This document shows positions 26,527-35,389 of a stretch of 64,000 bases of DNA, in pieces. This DNA is from Saprospiraceae bacterium (lineage in GTDB: Bacteria > Bacteroidota > Bacteroidia > Chitinophagales > Saprospiraceae): NCBI GenBank assembly GCA_016717265.1, contig JADKFX010000001.1:2678501-2742500 (forward strand). The letters run 5' to 3'. The notes under the pieces are model-generated. The model saw nothing but the letters and a program-made list of their open reading frames with translations, was not told the origin of the DNA and did not search any database. Every line of letters starts with the position of its first letter. Within the stretch, counting starts at the first letter, position 1. A program made the translations under genes and the position numbers.

Positions 26527-26699
26527 GCTATTTGCAGGCATATCAAGAATTACAGCTCATCTGCGATCGAATTAAAGAGGAATCTATACCTATTGAAGAA
26601 CTTCCAAATGAGATAAAAAAAGCCAAGAAGCTCGTAAGTTATTGTGAAAATCTGTTGCGGGCTATAGAATCAGAATTGGACGAAACAAAGGAAGCCTGA
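26508..26699 (+). CDS. xseB: Exodeoxyribonuclease VII small subunit
   Basis: A 63-aa helical protein matching XseB: SYLQAYQELQLICDRIKEESIPIEEL followed by a second helix with LVSYCENLLRAIESEL. It binds the coiled-coil of XseA to form the holoenzyme. It overlaps the end of xseA by 19 bases in another frame and ends in TGA. Confidence 0.92.
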   Translation: MAQKNLSYLQAYQELQLICDRIKEESIPIEELPNEIKKAKKLVSYCENLLRAIESELDETKEA

Positions 26700-26787
26700 T
26701 TAAAAATAATTTTAGTGAACTGATCACTTTTATTTAGGATTGCAATAAACCTATGTAAATGAATTATTCACCCTAAAATTATGAATT

Positions 26788-27399
26788 ATGAAAAATGCTT
26801 TTTATTTGGTTGCTTTATGGCTACTTAGCGCCTGCGCCCCAGAATCTCTTCCTGTTAGTACTGTTGATTTAAATGGTATAGAAGTAGGCAAATCATCTTT
26901 AAAACCCTTTAATCTTTTGGATGCTTGTAATGACAAAACAAATTGTATAGAAGCTTTAAAGGAAAAGGTTGCAGAATTGCAAATTCTTGCAGATCAAAGT
27001 TGTATTTCTGTAACAGATGATTTGACTTGTTGTCTGGATGGTCGGTCTATCTCTTATTCTGTGATCGCAAATCCAAAGTCTGATCGGTGCTTCCATGAGA
27101 ATATTAAAGAAGTAGAATCTGCAATACCTGTGGAACGGCGGAATGGATTTAATGTAATTGTAAGCAGACAGTATTGTACTGCAAAAGCTATAAGCTTGGG
27201 AGTAAAAGTACTGGATGATGATGCTCGCGGAGCAAAATTTGGGTATCGTTTTAGATGGTCATTAGACGGCGCAGATTTAATTACTGGAGAATCCCTACAA
27301 TGCATTAAAGGGTTTAAATATAATCTATATGTAATTCGTGTTTTTGACCTTAAAACAGTTGAAATATCTGGAAGTCTTTTTCCCACAATATCAAGATAA
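26788..27399 (+). CDS. Cysteine-rich lipoprotein of unknown function
   Basis: A 203-aa protein with signal MKNAFYLVALWLLSAC; the lipobox LLSAC gives a lipidated Cys16. The mature part contains several Cys (DACNDKTNC, then SCISVTDDLTCC, RCFHE, RQYCTAK, LQCIKG), a helical stretch near 50-70 and a beta-rich C-terminus with YRFRWSLDGADLI. I do not recognise the family. The ATG is 88 bases after xseB; a one-mismatch -7 box (TAGGATTG) about 45 bases upstream could give it its own transcript. A strong terminator follows. Confidence 0.7.
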   Translation: MKNAFYLVALWLLSACAPESLPVSTVDLNGIEVGKSSLKPFNLLDACNDKTNCIEALKEKVAELQILADQSCISVTDDLTCCLDGRSISYSVIANPKSDRCFHENIKEVESAIPVERRNGFNVIVSRQYCTAKAISLGVKVLDDDARGAKFGYRFRWSLDGADLITGESLQCIKGFKYNLYVIRVFDLKTVEISGSLFPTISR

Positions 27400-27415
27400 G
27401 AATTTTTAAAGAAAG

Positions 27416-27445
27416 CTGCCTGGTTTAATATCAGGCAGTTTTTTT
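27416..27445 (+). terminator. Rho-independent terminator after the Cys-rich lipoprotein gene
   Basis: Stem CTGCCTG (27416-27422) / CAGGCAG (27432-27438) with a 9-base loop, followed by seven T. The opposite strand also continues T-rich (CTTTCTTT), so it may terminate the convergent permease gene as well. Confidence 0.88.
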
Positions 27446-27449
27446 ATTT

Positions 27450-28922
27450 TTATTTTTTTCGGGATTTAAAATGAGAAAGTACGTTTTTTAAAAATAATTT
27501 AAAATCATCAAATACATTTCGATCCCGCATTGCAGACCAACTTAAAAAAATACCAGGAATTGATAATAAGATACACGGCAACCAAGCAGCCCAAACAGTT
27601 GGTATTTTGAGTCCTTCGGTAAGCCGTTTACAAAATGTGTTAAGTAAAATATAGACTGCAAAAACTAAAATGCAAATAATAAGAGGATAGCCATATCCAC
27701 CTTTTCGCACAATGGCGCCGAGCGGTGCACCAACGAAAATAAATAAGAGGCAAACCGCTGCAAATGAATATTTGATAAAAAGTTCATATTCAAATTTGGC
27801 TTTTTGAACTTTAATTTGCCGTTTATCTTTTTCATCTGAGAGTTTCTGACTTTGATTAATTTCTATAGTTCCTAGTACTTTTTTCTGCAAGCTTTGATAT
27901 AGGAAGGAATCCCGCATATCCCATTGGCAGCTAAGACTATCCATGAGTCGGAGGTTTGTTGTAGAGTAATAATGACTAAATGTGATTGACTTTTTAAAAG
28001 TATCCAATTCTTTTTTTTGTACTCTGTTAATACTTAGGTTATTGAAAATTCCTCGGGGTGTTTTATGTAAGGACCGATTAATACTGTCAATTTCCAATCG
28101 CAATTGTTGACTGTTTTTCATACGCTTGTCGTTTTTAAACAAGTCTTCATCCGTTCGATCCAACTGAAATTCACTAAGATCAAAAACTTTTGTGAGTTCA
28201 ACAAAGGAGGTTCTAATAAATGGCAAATTCGATGTTGCAGATTTTGAATTTCCTGGATCCTGATAAACGGTGCCATCATTTAATTCCATGATTAAGTACA
28301 TTTGATGAGGCGTGACATACATTCTCCCATTCGTTGCTGAGATGATTGTTTTTTCTCCAGAACTCTCTGAACGACTATGATCATAAATTAATATATCCTG
28401 AATGTCTTTTCCGTTTGAACTTTTATTGCCAATCCGAATGGTATAACCATAAAAATCTTCATTGAAAATTGCTTCATCTAAACCGAGTGTTGGTTTTTGC
28501 CTTTTGAGATCATGTAATCGACTCAAGTATTTTAAATTCGTACGAGGTATTATGTAATCTGAACAAATCCAGGAAAACAGAGCTACAAAAAAAGACATAA
28601 GTATGAGTGGTCGCATGATTCGAAAGAGCGAAATTCCAGCTGACTTCATGCTGGAAAGCTCATACTGCTCACCCAAGTTGCCAAATAAAAATACACCGGC
28701 CAATAATACACCGATAGGAAGCGCCATTGGAGTTAAGGAGAAACTTAAATAAAATAAAAATTCAAGAATCACCAATATACCTGCCCCTTTCCCTAAAATA
28801 TCATCAATATATAACCAAAATACTTGCATTACAAGCACGAATAAGGCCATTAGAAAAGATAATACAAAAGGCGGGATAAAACCTTTTATAAGCATTAAAT
28901 CAAGTTTTTTGATTTTCAGCAT
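27450..28922 (-). CDS. LptF/LptG family permease (lipopolysaccharide export)
   Basis: A 490-aa YjgP/YjgQ family inner-membrane protein. N-terminal TM segments include one near 12-35 and others around 55-75 and 100-120, with the family motif PMALPIGVLLAG. A large periplasmic beta-jelly-roll region (about 125-385) follows, then C-terminal TMs with GAPLGAIVRKGGYGYPLIICILVF. In the Lpt system two such permeases and the LptB ATPase extract LPS from the inner membrane. Whether this copy is LptF or LptG cannot be decided, and no partner gene lies nearby. Length fits Bacteroidota homologues, which have an enlarged middle region. Confidence 0.88.
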   Translation of the reverse strand: MLKIKKLDLMLIKGFIPPFVLSFLMALFVLVMQVFWLYIDDILGKGAGILVILEFLFYLSFSLTPMALPIGVLLAGVFLFGNLGEQYELSSMKSAGISLFRIMRPLILMSFFVALFSWICSDYIIPRTNLKYLSRLHDLKRQKPTLGLDEAIFNEDFYGYTIRIGNKSSNGKDIQDILIYDHSRSESSGEKTIISATNGRMYVTPHQMYLIMELNDGTVYQDPGNSKSATSNLPFIRTSFVELTKVFDLSEFQLDRTDEDLFKNDKRMKNSQQLRLEIDSINRSLHKTPRGIFNNLSINRVQKKELDTFKKSITFSHYYSTTNLRLMDSLSCQWDMRDSFLYQSLQKKVLGTIEINQSQKLSDEKDKRQIKVQKAKFEYELFIKYSFAAVCLLFIFVGAPLGAIVRKGGYGYPLIICILVFAVYILLNTFCKRLTEGLKIPTVWAAWLPCILLSIPGIFLSWSAMRDRNVFDDFKLFLKNVLSHFKSRKK

Positions 28923-29023
28923 TTCTGATTAAGATTGGAGCAAAAGATTATAATTATATAGAATCATAAATTGAATTTTAATAAAGTTCTTGAACGATTT
29001 GGTAGTGCGTTTGTATTTAAAAA

Positions 29024-29419
29024 TTATAAACACTTTGTAAAGAATTCTAATTTATTGCTTGAGAGTTCTAAAATGGTTTTTTCAATACGTTCTTGATTCG
29101 TGAAGGTATCAACCACCACAGCATAAAATTCTGTATTTGGAAAATTATACTTATAAGCTTTCGTAAAGCCCAATTTCAATAATTTGTTCACTTGCGTATC
29201 TGCATTTTTTGGAATCAGAAAACTGCCAGAAATTAAGTAGCAAATGAACTTTGATGGATTAGGTATTATGGTATCCTGATTCTTAATCGTTGATTTGTGG
29301 ACACCATCAGCCATTAGAAAATGCAAACCTTGGGTTTGTATAAATTCTTTAGAATGAATGTTGGAACAATAAAACCAACAAATAAGAAAAGGAAGTCCGA
29401 AGAGTATTGAAATTTTCAC
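29024..29419 (-). CDS. Small exported SPOR-like domain protein
   Basis: A 131-aa protein starting at GTG. Residues 1-24 form a signal-like hydrophobic segment. The C-terminal ~75 residues look like a SPOR domain (ICYLISGSFLIPKNADTQVN, then LLKLGFTKAYKY and FYAVVVDTF), a fold that binds denuded peptidoglycan glycans and localises proteins to the division site. The assignment rests on the pattern Y-x-I-x-G-S-F ... A ... L-x-x-x-G-F only. It has an exact -7 box 40 bases upstream and is divergent from fmt. The 100 bases between its stop and the LptF-like gene hold nothing recognisable. Confidence 0.62.
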   Translation of the reverse strand: MKISILFGLPFLICWFYCSNIHSKEFIQTQGLHFLMADGVHKSTIKNQDTIIPNPSKFICYLISGSFLIPKNADTQVNKLLKLGFTKAYKYNFPNTEFYAVVVDTFTNQERIEKTILELSSNKLEFFTKCL

Positions 29420-29458
29420 AAATTAAAGCTTAGGTATTGAAGTACATTAATGTCTTTG

Positions 29459-29466
29459 CAAAACTA
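29459..29466 (-). promoter_or_regulatory. -7 promoter box TAGTTTTG of the SPOR-like gene
   Basis: Exact TAnnTTTG match (followed by C) on the minus strand, about 40 bases upstream of the GTG start. It supports this short ORF being a real gene. Confidence 0.45.
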
Positions 29467-29516
29467 TATTTAATATCGCTATTTAGCGCTTTATTTGTAG
29501 AATAAACGCTTTTTGT

Positions 29517-30422
29517 ATGAGAATTATATTTATGGGCACTCCTGAGTTTGCAATTCCTTCACTTGAAGCATTGCGTGTTAAAAATGACATTATTGCTGTT
29601 GTTACTGCCCCGGATAAGCCAGCAGGAAGAGGTCATGTAATGCATCTATCAGAAATTAAGCAATATGCTGTCTCACAAGGATTTACAGTTTTACAACCTA
29701 TAAATTTAAAAAGTCCTAAGTTTTATAAAAAACTAAAGGAACTTAAAGCAGACTTATTTGTGGTCGTTGCATTTAGAATGTTACCTGAAAGTATCTGGTC
29801 AATGCCTAAATATGGCACTATTAATTTACATAGTAGCTTGTTGCCAAAGTACAGAGGAGCTGCTCCTATTCAAAGAGCCATTATGAATGGTGATGAAATT
29901 ACAGGACTAACTGTCTTTAAACTTGATAAACAAATTGACACAGGAGCTATACTAGCTACCATTGAAATAAAAGTTGGACTTGACGAAACCGGTGGTCAAT
30001 TACATGACCGGATGAAATTAATGGGAGCAAAACTATTAGCTGAAACGATTGAAAACATAGAAAATGGGACAATAGTTCCGAAGATTCAACTTGAGGAATT
30101 CGTATCGAATGCGCCTAAGATCTTTAGAGAAGATTGCCAAATAGATTGGAATCAGGATATCCATAATGTTTATAACCTTATCCGGGCTTTAATACCTTAC
30201 CCATGTGCATGGTTTATTAACAAAAATATTACATATAAAATACATGCAGCCACCATGATTTCTGAGATCCATAATTATCCAGCTGGAAAATTCATTGTGC
30301 AATCCAATCAATTAAGAGTTACCTGTTTAAATGGATATATAAACATTACTGAAATCCAAGCGGAAGGAAAGCGAAAAATGCCCATAAATACGTTTTTAAA
30401 TGGGTACAAAAATTTTGAATAA
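29517..30422 (+). CDS. fmt: Methionyl-tRNA formyltransferase
   Basis: A 301-aa enzyme that formylates Met-tRNA(fMet) using 10-formyl-THF, enabling translation initiation. The catalytic residues line up as Asn103 and His105 in NLHSSLLPKYRGAAPI and Asp141 in QIDTGAIL. MRIIFMGTPEFAIPSLEAL opens the formyltransferase fold and APDKPAGRG follows. The C-terminal OB-like domain runs from about residue 208. It is convergent with the ABC protein gene with only 3 bases between their stop codons. Confidence 0.96.
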   Translation: MRIIFMGTPEFAIPSLEALRVKNDIIAVVTAPDKPAGRGHVMHLSEIKQYAVSQGFTVLQPINLKSPKFYKKLKELKADLFVVVAFRMLPESIWSMPKYGTINLHSSLLPKYRGAAPIQRAIMNGDEITGLTVFKLDKQIDTGAILATIEIKVGLDETGGQLHDRMKLMGAKLLAETIENIENGTIVPKIQLEEFVSNAPKIFREDCQIDWNQDIHNVYNLIRALIPYPCAWFINKNITYKIHAATMISEIHNYPAGKFIVQSNQLRVTCLNGYINITEIQAEGKRKMPINTFLNGYKNFE

Positions 30423-30425
30423 ATC

Positions 30426-32132
30426 TTAATCCGGAGTAGATGCAAGCAACATTTGAGTGTAGGCTGTTTTTGGGTTATGGATGATATTATTGCAGTTACC
30501 ATATTCAATGATTTCTCCATCTTTCATAACCGCAATACGATCTGCAATAAAATTTACAACAGAGAGATCATGCGTAATGAATAAATAACTTAAATCAAAT
30601 TTATTTTTTAAATCAACCAATAGATTCAATATTTGGGCTTGAATAGAAACATCGAGGGCTGAAACTGGTTCATCACAAACAATGAATTTAGGTTCTAAAG
30701 AAAGTGCTCGTGCAATACAAATACGTTGCCGTTGGCCGCCTGAAAATTGATGTGGATATCTATTAAAATGGCTTACCTCTAATCCAACAGTTTCTAAAAG
30801 ATTCATAGCCTTGTCTTTCCGATCCTTTGGATTATTATACAAAGAATGCACTTCCATCGGTTCCATAAGTGCTTTACCAATAATTTGCTTTGGGTTTAAA
30901 GCTCCATATGGATCCTGGAAAATAATTTGTAAATCCTTTCTCAAAGGTCTCCAGTTACTTTGAGACACTGTGTTAAGATTTAATTCTTTGTATTTAATTA
31001 CCTCTGAAGACGATTTTACTAAATTTAAAATTGCCCTCCCTATGGACGATTTACCACTTCCCGACTCACCAACTAAACCTAAGGTTTCCCCTTCTTTGAT
31101 TGTAAAACTAACATCGCGCACAGCATGAATCTCATTCTTAATCTTTCCAAAAAATGTTCGACCTGTAGTATAGCGTATATTTAATTTTTGAACTGTAATT
31201 AAATCTTTTTTCAATCCCAAGGATTGTAGTCTTTTGTCTATTTCAAATTGACTTACAAATGAATTTTCATGGTCTCTATTATTTGATGTTTGGGGCGTTT
31301 CAAAATCTTGAATCGTAAGCAATTTTCTTATTTTTCTTTTTAATGGTGGTCGGCAGTTTATCAATCCTTTTGTATAAGCATGTTCTGGGTTTTCAAAGAT
31401 TTTCTGAATGTTGCCTTGTTCAATAATCTTGCCTTGATTCATGACTATAGCATAATCACAAAGTTCTTTAACAATATTTAAATCGTGACTAATAAAAAGT
31501 ATAGAAAGGCCTAATTCCTTTTTAAGTTGTTTTAATAGTTCAAGAATTTTTCGCTGAAGGCTTACATCCAAGGCGGTGGTAGGTTCATCGGCAATAATTA
31601 ATTTTGGTTTACAACTGATTGCAAGTGCAATTAATACCCGTTGTAATTGCCCACCAGATAATTGAAAAGGGTAAGCATTATAAACGCGTTCAAGATCTGT
31701 AAGTCCTACCAACTTAAAACATTCGAGAACTCGATCTTTAATTTGAGATTTAGATCCATAATGATGAGCGTATAAGCCTTCAGAAACTTGAAAGCCACAT
31801 CTTAAAATTGGATTTAAGGCAGACATTGGCTCTTGAAAAACCATTCCAATCTTAGCTCCTCTGTAGCTTCTGATTTCTTCCTCTTGAAGCTTTAAAAAAT
31901 CTATAGTTGTATTCGATTCATGCCAGTTTATGCTTCCTGAACTTTGCAGGCTTTTTTTGTCAAGAAGCTGCATAATAGACATTGCTGTTACTGTTTTTCC
32001 GGAACCGGACTCGCCTACTATGCCTACAATTGAATCCATTGGAACCTGAAAATCAATGCCTTTTAGCACTTCAACTGAAGTGCCATCCTGGTTATAACTA
32101 ACTCTTAAATTTTTAACTTCTAATAAATTCAC
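30426..32132 (-). CDS. ABC transporter ATP-binding protein, two fused ATPase domains (oligopeptide type)
   Basis: A single chain carrying two complete ABC ATPase domains, like YejF or GsiA of peptide importers. Domain 1 has Walker A GESGSGKT, signature LSGGQLQR and Walker B LIIADEPTTALD; domain 2 has GESGSGKS, FSGGQRQR and FIVCDEPVSALD. The end of each domain carries the oligopeptide-type extension (CRPPLKRKIR, then LLASTPD). I place the start at the GTG at 32132 (VNLLEVKNLRVSY), because the TTG at 32180 would add 16 residues not expected in the family. No permease or binding-protein gene is adjacent, so the transported substrate is unknown. Confidence 0.9.
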   Translation of the reverse strand: MNLLEVKNLRVSYNQDGTSVEVLKGIDFQVPMDSIVGIVGESGSGKTVTAMSIMQLLDKKSLQSSGSINWHESNTTIDFLKLQEEEIRSYRGAKIGMVFQEPMSALNPILRCGFQVSEGLYAHHYGSKSQIKDRVLECFKLVGLTDLERVYNAYPFQLSGGQLQRVLIALAISCKPKLIIADEPTTALDVSLQRKILELLKQLKKELGLSILFISHDLNIVKELCDYAIVMNQGKIIEQGNIQKIFENPEHAYTKGLINCRPPLKRKIRKLLTIQDFETPQTSNNRDHENSFVSQFEIDKRLQSLGLKKDLITVQKLNIRYTTGRTFFGKIKNEIHAVRDVSFTIKEGETLGLVGESGSGKSSIGRAILNLVKSSSEVIKYKELNLNTVSQSNWRPLRKDLQIIFQDPYGALNPKQIIGKALMEPMEVHSLYNNPKDRKDKAMNLLETVGLEVSHFNRYPHQFSGGQRQRICIARALSLEPKFIVCDEPVSALDVSIQAQILNLLVDLKNKFDLSYLFITHDLSVVNFIADRIAVMKDGEIIEYGNCNNIIHNPKTAYTQMLLASTPD

Positions 32133-32188
32133 CGCACAAATAAAGCTAAAAAAGCTTAAATATGGGCTAATCTTCAACAACAGGACAC

Positions 32189-32196
32189 TATTTTTG
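32189..32196 (+). promoter_or_regulatory. -7 promoter box TATTTTTG of the AsmA-like gene
   Basis: Exact TAnnTTTG match 35 bases upstream of the ATG at 32231, in the region divergent from the ABC protein gene. Confidence 0.5.
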
Positions 32197-32230
32197 TATT
32201 ATAGTAGTTGATATAGTTAAATACACTTAC

Positions 32231-35200
32231 ATGCCTAAATTTTTGAAAATCACACTCATCGTTTTAATTTCAGTCCTGCTTATTTTATTTACATTACCTT
32301 ATTTATTTAAAGATCGCTTAGTTTTAAAAGTTAAGCAAATTGCCAATGAGAATTTGACTGGAAGTTTTGAATTTAAAGATGTCTCTATTTCATTGTTCAA
32401 AAAATTTCCAAATCTAAGTTTATCGCTACTTGAATTAAACTGTAAATCATATGTATTAGAAGATACAACAGATTTAATCAAAGCAGATGAGTTTTTAATT
32501 AGTTTGAATTTATGGGATGTACTAAGCCAAAAAGAAGTCCCTTCGATAGCAGCCATAGAATTTGTAAAACCAATTATTTCAATTATTCAATATGATAGTT
32601 TAGTATCGAATGCGGATATCGTTAAACCAGATCCAGACCATAATTCAAACGATTCAACTTCACTTGAGCTTACCATTGAAAAATTTAAAATCATAAATGG
32701 GGCAATTCATTATCTGGATCAACCCAGCGGCACTCAACTGGTTTTAAAGGCTATTAATCACCTAGGGGCTTTTAGTTTTATGAGTGACCGTACTTTAATT
32801 CAAACTTCAACACAAATTGATACCATCACATTTCAAGCAAATGGTATGAAATTACTAAAGGAAGTCTCTATGAAATCAGATTTAAATCTTACATATTTTG
32901 ATTCTCAAGGCAAGTTCGAAGTAACAAAAGGCTCCTTTAATTTTAATAATCTTAAATTAGACATCCAGGGAATTCTTCAATTGAAAGGGGATTCTATAAT
33001 TTCTGACATTGCGATTAAGGCTCCTGAAAATCAGTTTAAAGATCTTTTTTCTATACTTCCAGAAGCATCCACTGCTGACTATTCAAATGTGACATCAAGT
33101 GGTACCTTTCTATTGAATGCTTCCATTAAAGGTATTTATTCAGCTAGTGACAAAGTTTACCCTTCCTGGGATTTATTATGTTCAGTTATGAATGGATCAA
33201 TGAAATATCCAACGAAACAATTAAGCCTTGAAAATGTCAATCTTGATTTGGTTTCAAAAAACGAAAGTCCAGATGCAAAAACAGCCTACTTTAATGTAAA
33301 TAAATTTTCTTTTTTATTAAATAATCAATCTTTTGAAGGCTCTGTTTCAATTTCGAATTTATTAGATAATTTCAAATCATCTGGCAATGTCAAAGGTCAA
33401 ATTAATCTAGCAGATGTTGAACGATTTTATCCAATAGAATCTGGAAGTACAATGAAAGGAATAGTTAAGCCGGATCTTGCTTTTGGTTTTTCAAAAAGTG
33501 ATATTATAAATGATGTATATGATCAAATACGGTTGGATGGTAGTTTAAAGATTGAAAATTTAGAGTATAAAAGTAAGGAGCTGCCTTTAATTGGAATACC
33601 CTCTGCCCTATTCCATTTGAGTCCTAAAAAAATTGATATCCCGGTATTAGAATTGCGATTTGGCAGAAGTGATCTGGCAGCATCCGGGAATGTCATAAAT
33701 CCTTTGAATATGATGACTTCTAACAAAATTGTTACAGGCTCAATTACTGGAACAAGTAGTCTGATTGACTTAACGGAATGGATGAATCCGGTCGCAAATA
33801 CTTCAAATCAAAAACCTGTAAAATATCTGGGAAGTGAATTGAAAATATTGAACCAGATTTCATTATTGGTTCAAGCAAAAATTTCTAAACTAATCTATCC
33901 AGAATATGATATTCAAAATATTTATTCCGATGCAAGAATTCAAGGTGATCAATTGAATATAAATACATTTACTGCTAAAATAAATGAAAATTCAATTTCA
34001 GGAAGTGGAAATTTGAGAAATGTATTTGCATTTTCTATGTACGATCAACCAATTCAGGGCAGCCTGAATTTAAAGGCTACTGTATTTAACGCTGATCAGT
34101 TTTTAAGTCCAGTATATTCGACAAATTCAAACGGTACAGCAGCAGCATCGGAACCCTTTGAAATTTCTAAACTCTTTCATTTTGATATCGACTTTTTAGT
34201 TGATCAATTTATTTATAAACCTTTGACTTTGAATCAAGTGAAAGGCAATTTGAAAGTTGTGAATCAAGAAATTCAATTTCATAATCTCAATTCAAATGCA
34301 TTAGGTGGCAAAATGTTTTTGAATGGCATTTTGGATGCAAGTAACCCAGCACAGCCAAAATTTAATTTTAAATATGATCTCAGTAAAGTTCAGTTTTCAA
34401 ATACTTTAAATTCTTTTGTTAGTGTAAAGAAATTAGCCCCGGTACTAGAATATATTCAAGGTTTTTTTAATAGTAGTTTGATATTTCAAGGAGTACTAGG
34501 AAAAGACATGTTTCCTGTAATTGATAGTATTAATATCGATGGCATCATTGAAACATTGGAAGGATCCATTAAAGGATTTAAACCATTAGAGGCAATTGCT
34601 GATAAATTGAAATTAAACGCCATACGAAACTTAAATATAAAGAACACTAAGAACTGGATCACTGTCCAAAATGGACTCGTTTCCATTAAAGATTTTAATA
34701 AAAAATTGGACGATATTGATTTAAATATTAATGGTACACATAGAGTCTCAGGTCAGATGGATTATCTGCTTTTATTTAAAATTCCAAAAAATAAGGTTTC
34801 TGGATTTATGCAATCGATTAAATTAGAGAAAGGTCTTGAACAATTAAATGGATTGTTAAGTAAAGTAGGTTTGCAAGGTGTAGCTAATAATGGAATTAAT
34901 GTATTGGTAAATATGAAAGGAGGGCTTACAAATCCTTCCTTTACATTTAAACTCGTTAATGAAAAAGGAGAATCGGCATCTGATTCAAAGTCGATTATTG
35001 AAAATGTTGGGAATCAATTAAAAGATACAATTCAATCTAGACTTGAAGAAGAGACGAATAAATTGAAGGAAAAAGCAGCAAAAGAAATCGATAAATACGC
35101 CGACAGTTTAAAACGTGTAGCTGCCCAAAAAACGGAGGAATATAAAAACAAAGTACTTGATAAAGCAGCTGAAGAAGCAGGCAAACATGTTGATTCGAAT

Positions 35201-35341
35201 ATTATAAAACAAGCTAAAACTGTTTTAAATAATCCTTTAGATAGCTTAGCGGGTAAAATATTGAAGGGTGATAAAAAAGATGTTGATAAGATTAAAGATA
35301 AAATGAAGGATTGGAATCCATTTAAAAAGGATAAAAAATAA
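32231..35341 (+). CDS. AsmA-like family protein
   Basis: A 1036-aa envelope protein. An N-terminal TM anchor covers about residues 4-26. The following region (FEFKDVSISLFKKFPNLSLSLLELNCKS) is the AsmA start, and the long middle part is the repetitive beta structure of AsmA/TamB-type proteins. The AsmA C-terminal segment lies near 840-930 (LNINGTHRVSGQMDYLLLFKIPKN). These proteins are thought to form hydrophobic bridges carrying phospholipids to the outer membrane. The last ~110 residues are an unusual Lys/Glu/Ala-rich helical tail. The gene has its own -7 box and terminator, so it is probably monocistronic. Confidence 0.88.
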   Translation: MPKFLKITLIVLISVLLILFTLPYLFKDRLVLKVKQIANENLTGSFEFKDVSISLFKKFPNLSLSLLELNCKSYVLEDTTDLIKADEFLISLNLWDVLSQKEVPSIAAIEFVKPIISIIQYDSLVSNADIVKPDPDHNSNDSTSLELTIEKFKIINGAIHYLDQPSGTQLVLKAINHLGAFSFMSDRTLIQTSTQIDTITFQANGMKLLKEVSMKSDLNLTYFDSQGKFEVTKGSFNFNNLKLDIQGILQLKGDSIISDIAIKAPENQFKDLFSILPEASTADYSNVTSSGTFLLNASIKGIYSASDKVYPSWDLLCSVMNGSMKYPTKQLSLENVNLDLVSKNESPDAKTAYFNVNKFSFLLNNQSFEGSVSISNLLDNFKSSGNVKGQINLADVERFYPIESGSTMKGIVKPDLAFGFSKSDIINDVYDQIRLDGSLKIENLEYKSKELPLIGIPSALFHLSPKKIDIPVLELRFGRSDLAASGNVINPLNMMTSNKIVTGSITGTSSLIDLTEWMNPVANTSNQKPVKYLGSELKILNQISLLVQAKISKLIYPEYDIQNIYSDARIQGDQLNINTFTAKINENSISGSGNLRNVFAFSMYDQPIQGSLNLKATVFNADQFLSPVYSTNSNGTAAASEPFEISKLFHFDIDFLVDQFIYKPLTLNQVKGNLKVVNQEIQFHNLNSNALGGKMFLNGILDASNPAQPKFNFKYDLSKVQFSNTLNSFVSVKKLAPVLEYIQGFFNSSLIFQGVLGKDMFPVIDSINIDGIIETLEGSIKGFKPLEAIADKLKLNAIRNLNIKNTKNWITVQNGLVSIKDFNKKLDDIDLNINGTHRVSGQMDYLLLFKIPKNKVSGFMQSIKLEKGLEQLNGLLSKVGLQGVANNGINVLVNMKGGLTNPSFTFKLVNEKGESASDSKSIIENVGNQLKDTIQSRLEEETNKLKEKAAKEIDKYADSLKRVAAQKTEEYKNKVLDKAAEEAGKHVDSNIIKQAKTVLNNPLDSLAGKILKGDKKDVDKIKDKMKDWNPFKKDKK

Positions 35342-35367
35342 AGCCGGTGGTTTGCCGGCTTTATTTT
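35338..35367. terminator. Bidirectional rho-independent terminator
   Basis: Perfect 10-base arms ATAAAGCCGG (35338-35347) and CCGGCTTTAT (35355-35364) with a 7-base loop. The plus strand continues TTTTG and the minus strand TTTTTTATCC, so it serves the AsmA-like gene and the convergent haloperoxidase-like gene. It starts within the AsmA-like stop codon. Confidence 0.9.
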
Positions 35368-35389
35368 GTTTTTATATTTAAATATGGGA

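Noticed and set aside
26716..26730. Short hairpin AGTGA-actga-TCACT after xseB followed by TTTTATTT, as a terminator
   Set aside because: Only a 5-base AT-rich stem and an interrupted T run; not convincing, and it may equally be part of the upstream region of the next gene.
29475..29515. CGCTA-TT-TAGCG repeat and TTTATTTG box upstream of fmt
   Set aside because: The hairpin is tiny and the box departs from TAnnTTTG at the conserved A; I could not assign the fmt promoter with confidence.
32133..32180. TTG start at 32180 for the ABC protein
   Set aside because: It would add 16 hydrophobic residues before the ATPase fold; the GTG at 32132 fits the family start.
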